Source: Nannocystis exedens (GTDB lineage Bacteria; Myxococcota_A; Polyangia; Nannocystales; Nannocystaceae). From it: 64,000 nucleotides of DNA. The stretch lies in contig NZ_NETK01000001.1 in assembly GCF_002343915.1 (NCBI RefSeq), positions 10,874,001-10,938,000 of the forward strand, read 5' to 3'. Below, in pieces: positions 57,013 through 64,000 of the stretch (position 1 is its first letter; every line of letters begins with the position of its first letter). The notes under the pieces are model-generated. The model was not told where the DNA came from and ran no database searches. It saw only the letters and a list, made by a program, of their open reading frames with translations. Both the position numbers and the translations under genes were made by a program.

Positions 57013-57546
57013 CTAGAGCGCAAGGAGCTCCCGGCGTGCGTCGGCGTGTCGTCGACCCCGTTCGGCAAACTCGCGATGAAGCGCGAGGAGCCGATCGATT
57101 CGTCGTCCGAGATCGGTATCCGAGCCGGCGCATAGCGCCTGGGTCTCGCGGAGGAGGTTGGAGAGATCCGCCGCAGCATTCGCGTCTTCCTCGGCCCATC
57201 GCTGGGGCCTCTGGTCGAACAAGGCGACCAAGCGATCACGGAGAAGATCGATGCGATACCCGCACTCCACCGTGGCCGGTCGGGCCACGATGTCTTGTTG
57301 CGCGAGCCCCGCGTAGATCCCAACCAGTGCGTAGAGGATGGCGACAACAGCGGCCACCACCCACAACACAATGAGTTGCCGATCACGAGTAAGACGTCCT
57401 GGGGCGGCTTGGGTCAGTGCGCGGCAAGTCTCCCAGGTTCCCCCCAAGGGGTCAAGCGGCCGAGCGGCGCCCGGGGCGCCACGGAGCTTTGCCAGCCCCG
57501 GCCGAGGCGGCTTCGGGTGAGGCGCCCGAGCACCAGGCTGGCTCAC
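57013..57546 (-). CDS. Single-pass membrane protein of unknown function
   Basis: A 177-residue product. Residues 1-55 are Pro/Arg-rich and may be partly non-coding (the start is a GTG at 57546 without a good ribosome site). A membrane helix follows (LIVLWVVAAVVAILYALVGI), then a helical domain with a regular Leu pattern: YRIDLLRDRLVALFDQRPQR ... LSNLLRETQALCAGSDTDLG ... IDRLLALHREFAERGRRH. The helical part suggests a periplasmic coiled coil. It ends 12 bp before the helicase start and may be the first gene of the helicase operon. Family not recognised. Confidence 0.6.
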   Translation of the reverse strand: MSQPGARAPHPKPPRPGLAKLRGAPGAARPLDPLGGTWETCRALTQAAPGRLTRDRQLIVLWVVAAVVAILYALVGIYAGLAQQDIVARPATVECGYRIDLLRDRLVALFDQRPQRWAEEDANAAADLSNLLRETQALCAGSDTDLGRRIDRLLALHREFAERGRRHADARRELLAL

Positions 57547-57565
57547 AACTCACGCCGGGGGCGAA

Positions 57566-57583
57566 CCTGTCTTTTGTGCCAGG
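57566..57583. repeat. 14-bp palindromic pair between tandem genes
   Basis: Cores CCTG at 57566 and CAGG at 57580, 14 bases apart, just before the stop of the leftward lipoprotein gene. Confidence 0.5.
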
Positions 57584-57586
57584 TTG

Positions 57587-59920
57587 TTACTCGGCCGCGG
57601 CGGCCGCCGCTCGCGCGACGAAGCGGACGATCTGATTCTGCGGCACGCGCAGCGGGCTGGAGACGGGACGGATCCGGCGGATCTGGCAACCCTCGCCAGG
57701 CAGACAGGTGCCGGGGGCGTTGAGATCCAGCGGCTCGCCGTCAGGATGGAGGAGACCCTCGCCGCTCGTGAGGTCGAGGGGGATCACCCGGCTGTTGCTG
57801 ACGAAGTCGTCGAGCTCGATGGTGTAAACGGCGCCGTCGGTCAAGGTGAATGCGGCCGTGTCGTCGGACGGGTCCATGTCGAAGACCAAGAGCCCGTCCT
57901 CCTCGAGGAGGTCGGGGTTGTCTTCGCGGAGATCGACGACGACGATCGGCGCCGGGCCGATGGCGCTGTTCTGCGGGGTCACCGTCGGCAGCGCCGTCAC
58001 CAGGTAGACGCCCGGGTTGACCGGGAGGACGAACTCCCCGAGCGTCGTGGTGGTGTTGTAGAAGTACGGGCCGAGCAGGGTTTCGGGGTCCTCGCCCAAG
58101 ATGACGCGCTCGGCGAGGATCTCGGCCGGCACGCACCCGGTGCCCGTACAACCTTCCTGGGTCACCGTCCCGCGCAGCAGCACGCGGGGCTGGAGCTCCG
58201 TTTCGGGCAGGGCCGTGGAGTCGGAGGTGATGGTGACCGGCACCAACGTCGAGCGGAACAGCGAGCCGACCGGCGGTTCGACCCGCAGCGTGTAGGCCTG
58301 GCCGCTGCCGCCCCCGGGGCCCGGGCTGAGGTTGACGCTGCAGGCGTCGCCGTCGCCGTCGCAGTCGGCCGAGCCGTAGGTGACGCGCACGTTGCCCTGC
58401 TCGTCGGCGCCGCTCAGCGGCATGCATGCGGCGGCCGCCCAGGTGGCAGGGTCGGGGACGGCGAAGTTGCCGACGACGGTGATCGGGGGTTTGACCATGC
58501 ACACCGTCGGGGCTTCCGGCGGCGGTTTGGTCGCGGCCTCGGCCAGACACGAGGTGTCACAACACGTCCATTCCTGCTCGGCCTTCTCGAACAGGCGCGC
58601 CGGCTTGCCGGACAGCGGGACCAGGACCTCCACCGGGCGCTCCCAGGTGGGCAGGCAGATCCGCCCGAGCGGGGTGCTGCCCTTGAGGTCGCCGACCAGG
58701 AAGGTCAGGACGACGCGGAAGTTGAGGCGCGGCAGCCCGAGACGGGCGTCCGGGGCGGCGCTGACGATGAACTCCATCGTCCGGTCGGCCGTCGGGTCCT
58801 CGTCGCAGTAGGTGTAGACCCACGCCGACACGGTGGCGTCGTCCTTGGCCTCGGCGGAGAGCTGCTTGATGGCCGGCCGGTCGGTGAGGTCGAGCGCGCA
58901 CTGCTGCAGATCGACACGGCACACCTGTCCCTCGGGACACTCGGAGTCGCGCTTGCAACCGCAGCGCTTCACGTCGTCGACCAGGTCGGGGTAGCAGACA
59001 TACGGATCGGGACACAGGCCGTTGGAGCACTCGTGGTAGGGCGGATTGACGATCGTCTCGACCGAGCAGGTCGCCGGGGTCTCGCCCATCGGATTCGGAT
59101 CGCACACCGGGGTCTCGGGATCGCCGTCGTCGGCCCGCCCGGCGTGGCGCATGTTGACGACGACGGTCGCCGGCGGCTCGAGCGGCGGCTCGGTCGCCAG
59201 CGGGCCGTCGGGGAAGCGGATGTTGCCGAGCACGCGCCGGTGACACTCGCGGACGGTGCGGATCTCGAACTCGTCGTCGATCGGCGCGTCGGTCTTCTTG
59301 CGCATCAACTGGCGGGCGACGATCCCGCGGCCCCACTGGAACGGCAGGTCCTCGCCGACGTCGTCCTGGTAGGTCAGCTTGGCGTAGAGCGGCTGATGGG
59401 CGTCGGTGGCGGCGGCGTCGTAGCGGGGCCAGGCCTTGAAAAGGACCGGATCGGGGTCGGTCGCGCCGTCGAGGGTCGGCGGCGGGAAGCTGAGGTCGGT
59501 GACGACGAACGGCGAGCGGGCGAACCTCGACGGCTGCTGCAGCTCGATGCTGGCGGCGACCGGGACCTCCATGCCGGTGCCTTCTTCCAGGTCGTCGAGC
59601 TGGTTCTCGAGCAGCGTGATCCGCAGACGGTCGCGGACCTGGGCGCGATCGATGTAGTAGCGGTTGGGCAGGCGGTCGAGGATCCGCTGGAGCGCCGTGT
59701 CGTTGCCGAAAATCTCGAGCCGGAACGGCGGCACCGCCGTCTGCACGTCGATGGCGATGCCGTCGCGCGGCGGCAGGTCGTTCTCGTAGCAGATGTTGTT
59801 GTTGCAGACCTGCCCCATGAGACAGTCCGTGTCGTCCATGCACGAACGGTCCTGCTTGTCGGGCGCCGCGGTCGAACAGGCCGCGCCCAGGAGAGCGGCG
59901 GCCAGCGCGGTGCGCTTCAC
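57587..59920 (-). CDS. Large lipoprotein with carboxypeptidase-regulatory-like domains, FHA-sigma54 operon
   Basis: A 777-residue product from GTG 59920, with AAGGAGG six bases upstream. The signal [15 protein letters not shown] has a lipobox. An EB-type Cys cluster follows ([20 protein letters not shown]), then a long beta-rich region, a second Cys cluster ([15 protein letters not shown] ... [18 protein letters not shown]), and beta-sandwich domains near the C-terminus ([39 protein letters not shown]) resembling carboxypeptidase-regulatory-like folds. Probably exposed at the cell surface. Its start overlaps the stop of the upstream gene by 4 bp (GTGA), so it is the last gene of the operon that includes the FHA-GAF-sigma54 activator. 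Confidence 0.8.
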   Translation of the reverse strand: MKRTALAAALLGAACSTAAPDKQDRSCMDDTDCLMGQVCNNNICYENDLPPRDGIAIDVQTAVPPFRLEIFGNDTALQRILDRLPNRYYIDRAQVRDRLRITLLENQLDDLEEGTGMEVPVAASIELQQPSRFARSPFVVTDLSFPPPTLDGATDPDPVLFKAWPRYDAAATDAHQPLYAKLTYQDDVGEDLPFQWGRGIVARQLMRKKTDAPIDDEFEIRTVRECHRRVLGNIRFPDGPLATEPPLEPPATVVVNMRHAGRADDGDPETPVCDPNPMGETPATCSVETIVNPPYHECSNGLCPDPYVCYPDLVDDVKRCGCKRDSECPEGQVCRVDLQQCALDLTDRPAIKQLSAEAKDDATVSAWVYTYCDEDPTADRTMEFIVSAAPDARLGLPRLNFRVVLTFLVGDLKGSTPLGRICLPTWERPVEVLVPLSGKPARLFEKAEQEWTCCDTSCLAEAATKPPPEAPTVCMVKPPITVVGNFAVPDPATWAAAACMPLSGADEQGNVRVTYGSADCDGDGDACSVNLSPGPGGGSGQAYTLRVEPPVGSLFRSTLVPVTITSDSTALPETELQPRVLLRGTVTQEGCTGTGCVPAEILAERVILGEDPETLLGPYFYNTTTTLGEFVLPVNPGVYLVTALPTVTPQNSAIGPAPIVVVDLREDNPDLLEEDGLLVFDMDPSDDTAAFTLTDGAVYTIELDDFVSNSRVIPLDLTSGEGLLHPDGEPLDLNAPGTCLPGEGCQIRRIRPVSSPLRVPQNQIVRFVARAAAAAAE

Positions 59921-60749
59921 AGCGCCTCCTTCTCCGGCACGCAGCTCGTCTGGCAGGGGTGCATTTCGGCGTCGGGCGGCGCCTCGTCGCAGTGGAACAC
60001 GTAGTGGGTGCTGTCGTAGGTGGCGCCGTTGTCGATGTCGGGCACGCCGTACTGACGGGCGCCGTCCTCGGGCTTGAACCACGCCCGATCGGTGACCATC
60101 ACCGTCAACGTGTGAAAGCCCTTCGACAGCCGCTCCCTGCCGCCGTTGCACAGGTCGATGCCGCCCTGGTCGCCGCCGAGGACGAGCTGGCGGAGCTGCG
60201 GGTCGCGGCGGCCGGCCGGCCTGTACGCGTCGCCGACGAGGTCGAGCGGGCGCTCGGGATCGTAGAAAAGGAGGTAGTCGACGTAGCTGAACGGCTGGAT
60301 GGTGTCCTGCGGCACGTCGAGCAGGAGGGCGGCGAAGATGCTGTCCTTCGGTTTGCGCGGGCGCGGCTCTTCGTCCTGATCCTCGACGTAGAGGGTGAGG
60401 TCGAACGACTTGCTGTCCTTCTGCTCGTCAGGGCAGGTGCAGTACGCGTAGCGCGAGATGACGTCGCCGTCGATGTCCTCGGTGTCGGTCGGGTCGAGGA
60501 AGTGCGGCACCGCCTCCCCCGGGTCCGAGTCCCCCGGCTGCGGGCACGTCTCCGGGAGCATGTCCTTGAGGTTCGGGTCGCACGAGACCTCGGCGGCGAT
60601 CGACAGCAGCACCGGCTCGATGATCCGCACCGCGTTGCGGTTGGTGATCGCCGTCTCCTCGAACTCGATGTCGATGTCGGGCAGCACGCACGAGAGGGCG
60701 GCTGTCGTAAGGGACAGGGCGACAAGGACAGGTCCGAGGACAGGGCGCG

Positions 60750-60753
<4 letters not shown>
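59917..60753 (-). CDS. Lipoprotein of unknown function, FHA-sigma54 operon
   Basis: A 278-residue product. The signal [18 protein letters not shown] has a lipobox ending in Cys. The mature part is acidic, with sparse cysteines ([47 protein letters not shown]) and segments such as [20 protein letters not shown] and [20 protein letters not shown]. No family is recognised; composition and neighbours suggest an exported, disulfide-bonded surface protein. Overlaps both neighbours by 4 bp (ATGA/GTGA), so the operon is strongly coupled in translation. The first bases carry several AGGACAGG copies at irregular 12-13-base steps. Confidence 0.75.
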
Positions 60754-62597
<1,844 letters not shown>

Positions 62598-62604
62598 GCG
62601 GTTC

Positions 62605-63666
62605 TCAGAAGCGGATCTTGACGCCGAGACCCCCGCCGCCCGGGACGAACGTGGGAGCCGGCGCCACCTGCAGGATATCACTTCTGCGGAGGCCGCTCGA
62701 CCGGGGCCCGGGCTTGCCCGCGGGCGGTTTGCCGGGCTTTTTGCCGCGCGCGTCGTCGTCGCCCTTGAGCTCGCTGCGCGGCACTCGGACCCGCTTGGCG
62801 GTGGTGAACGGGCGGAACAGAACCTGCGCGAGGACGATGTCGAGGGCCAGGGTGCCGAGAAAGAGGATGCCCATCGTCTGCTCCGCGTTGCGCAGCAGCA
62901 GGCCAGGTTCTTCCTGCAAATCGCAGACGAGGGAGCTGGGCTGGTAGCCGTTCAGGCGATCGCAGGACGACACGCGCTTGATGAACAGGCCGAGCGCGGC
63001 CGCCCCGATCGCCAGCTCGCTGGCGAGGAACACCCCGCCGAGGGCCTTGTTGCCGTTGTAGAAGTGGCCGACGCCGAACGGCACCAGCGCGACGGCGCGG
63101 TTGCGGGCGACCTTCTCGACGACCTCGACCTCCTGCTGCTCGTAGGCCTTGCGCAGCCGCTCGTGATCGCGGCCGAGCGCGCTGTGGCGGACCTTGAGCT
63201 CGTCGAGATCGGCGATGCACGCGGCCCGCTCGCCCTTGCACATGTTGAAGCTGGCCCGGTCGCGCTCCTCGCGGAGGCTGTTGTAGAGGTCGTAGAAGGC
63301 CTTGCTGTGGGTGTCGGCCGGCGGGCGCCAGTCGGGCGAGGAGGCCAGCAGGCGCTTGATGTACCCGGTGGCCCACTCCTGGCTGACCGGCGCGATGTCC
63401 GGGTCCTGCAAGGTCGCGTCGGAGAGGTAGCGCAGCGCGGCCTCCTCGAGCAGCGGATCGCCGAGCTTGCGCCCGTCGACCAGCATCGGCTCGAGCAGCG
63501 CGCGTACGCGGGCCCAGTTGCCCTGGCTCCACGCCTGGATGGCGGCGTTGACCTTGTCGGTCTCGGTCGTGGGTACGAGCGGCGGCGCGGGCGTGGTCGG
63601 CGGGCGCGCGTGGACCGGCGACGCGACGGCGACACCGAGAGCGAGCGAGCAGGCGAGGAGGCGCAT
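62605..63666 (-). CDS. Exported protein with helical repeat region and membrane segments
   Basis: A 353-residue product with a cleavable signal (MRLLACSLALGVAVASPVHA). The next 150 residues are helical, TPR-like: KVNAAIQAWSQGNWARVRAL, EEAALRYLSDATLQDPDIAP, TGYIKRLLASSPDWRPPADT. A charged coiled-coil stretch (ELKVRHSALGRDHERLRKAY) leads to two hydrophobic segments (LVPFGVGHFYNGNKALGGVF, LGTLALDIVLAQVLF) and a Lys/Pro-rich tail. The FGxGxFxNGxxxxG pattern recalls DUF5683-like outer-surface proteins of myxobacteria. It is 22 bp downstream of the partial gene and 7 bp upstream of the FHA-sigma54 gene, same strand. Confidence 0.75.
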   Translation of the reverse strand: MRLLACSLALGVAVASPVHARPPTTPAPPLVPTTETDKVNAAIQAWSQGNWARVRALLEPMLVDGRKLGDPLLEEAALRYLSDATLQDPDIAPVSQEWATGYIKRLLASSPDWRPPADTHSKAFYDLYNSLREERDRASFNMCKGERAACIADLDELKVRHSALGRDHERLRKAYEQQEVEVVEKVARNRAVALVPFGVGHFYNGNKALGGVFLASELAIGAAALGLFIKRVSSCDRLNGYQPSSLVCDLQEEPGLLLRNAEQTMGILFLGTLALDIVLAQVLFRPFTTAKRVRVPRSELKGDDDARGKKPGKPPAGKPGPRSSGLRRSDILQVAPAPTFVPGGGGLGVKIRF

Positions 63667-63688
63667 GCGGGATCGGGTGGACGCGGCG

Positions 63689-64000
63689 CTACAGCGGCGT
63701 GAGAGCGATGGGGAACGAATTGCGGCCGGGGCCGATCCGCTGCTTGAAGGTCTTGCTGGCGTAGCCCTGCGCGCGCACCTCGATGACGATCTCGGCCTCG
63801 AGCTGGACGCCGAGGTCGATGTCGGGGAAGCGCTCGACGTCGAGGAGGTGCGGGCGCGTGTCGGGGCAGGGGCCGCTGACGCACACGACGGTGGTCTGCT
63901 GCGGGTTGCCGGTGAAGTCGAGGATCGCCTTGAGCGGCTTGACCGGCAGCTCGATCGGCGTGCCGGGTCGACAGTCGCCGCGCTCGACGGTGACGTGGCC
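63689..64000 (-). CDS. C-terminal end of a protein with a PEGA-like beta domain (partial)
   Basis: The frame runs from the window edge, so the N-terminus is missing; 103 residues are seen. They form a beta-rich unit with a Cys pair in CRPG and CVSGPCPD and an end LEAEIVIEVRAQGYASKTFK, IGPGRNSFPIAL, which follows the PEGA pattern (aeGY..k....i.pG.n.i...L). PEGA domains often sit at the end of exported Ser/Thr-kinase-linked or surface proteins of myxobacteria. It is the first visible gene of the leftward operon and ends 22 bp before the TPR-like protein gene. Confidence 0.6.
   Translation of the reverse strand, partial: GHVTVERGDCRPGTPIELPVKPLKAILDFTGNPQQTTVVCVSGPCPDTRPHLLDVERFPDIDLGVQLEAEIVIEVRAQGYASKTFKQRIGPGRNSFPIALTPL

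Overview
The window is very GC-rich bacterial DNA (about 70% by eye) with tightly packed genes on both strands. It suggests a myxobacterium (Myxococcota), most likely of the Nannocystis/Plesiocystis/Enhygromyxa side. The grounds are a Ser/Thr-kinase-like protein with a Pro/Ala-rich tail, two sigma-54 activators (one with FHA and GAF domains), three ECF sigma factors, a terpene synthase, many lipoproteins with a lipobox, a Thr-rich linker and a Cys-rich domain, and very Pro-rich membrane proteins. The genus is inferred; no rRNA or tRNA gene was found.

Layout. 1-6.3 kb: 3' end of a Rel/Spo stringent-response enzyme, a 58-residue basic protein, a pseudokinase with a tail anchor, an acidic small protein, thymidylate kinase with an altered P-loop, and a Pro-rich membrane protein. 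6.8-12.5 kb: L,D-transpeptidase, MoxR ATPase plus VWA partner, a TVP38/DedA-type membrane protein, an alpha/beta hydrolase. 12.6-18.1 kb: PhoD-like phosphatase, CocE-type lipoprotein hydrolase, 6-phosphofructokinase, a membrane-anchored unknown. 18.2-27 kb: three tandem paralogous Cys-rich lipoproteins and a decayed fourth, a membrane metallopeptidase with its ECF sigma factor, and another Cys-rich lipoprotein. 27-33.9 kb: ATP-binding protein, aminotransferase with an apparent 1-base deletion, terpene synthase, ATP-grasp ligase, NtrC-type regulator. 34-45.8 kb: epoxide-hydrolase-like protein, Rieske oxygenase, thioesterase-like protein, an ECF-sigma operon, an aerolysin-like protein with DUF5648-type repeats, HAD phosphatase plus PlsX-like pair, two COG3541 nucleotidyltransferases, CoA transferase. 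46-57.5 kb: dephospho-CoA kinase, EngB, anti-sigma/ECF pair, adenylosuccinate lyase, a polyacidic protein, and an MbtH / M14 peptidase / DEAD-box helicase operon. 57.6-64 kb: a leftward operon with 4-bp overlaps holding two lipoproteins, an FHA-GAF-sigma54 activator and two exported proteins, running off the right edge.

The strongest unexplained signal is a family of 14-bp-period arrays. Each unit is a palindrome close to GGACATGTCC followed by 4 variable bases. Neighbouring units can fold into stem-loops with a 4-base loop, and the arms covary (CATG/CATG or CCTG/CAGG outside; TCC/GGA, CCC/GGG, CTC/GAG, TCT/AGA inside). Arrays occupy 9 of the 10 convergent gene ends and none of the 9 divergent starts, which points to a role at mRNA 3' ends or a mobile repeat targeted there. 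Some sit inside reading frames. Two gene 3' ends (engB and the membrane metallopeptidase) have also been copied in tandem just downstream of their stops.
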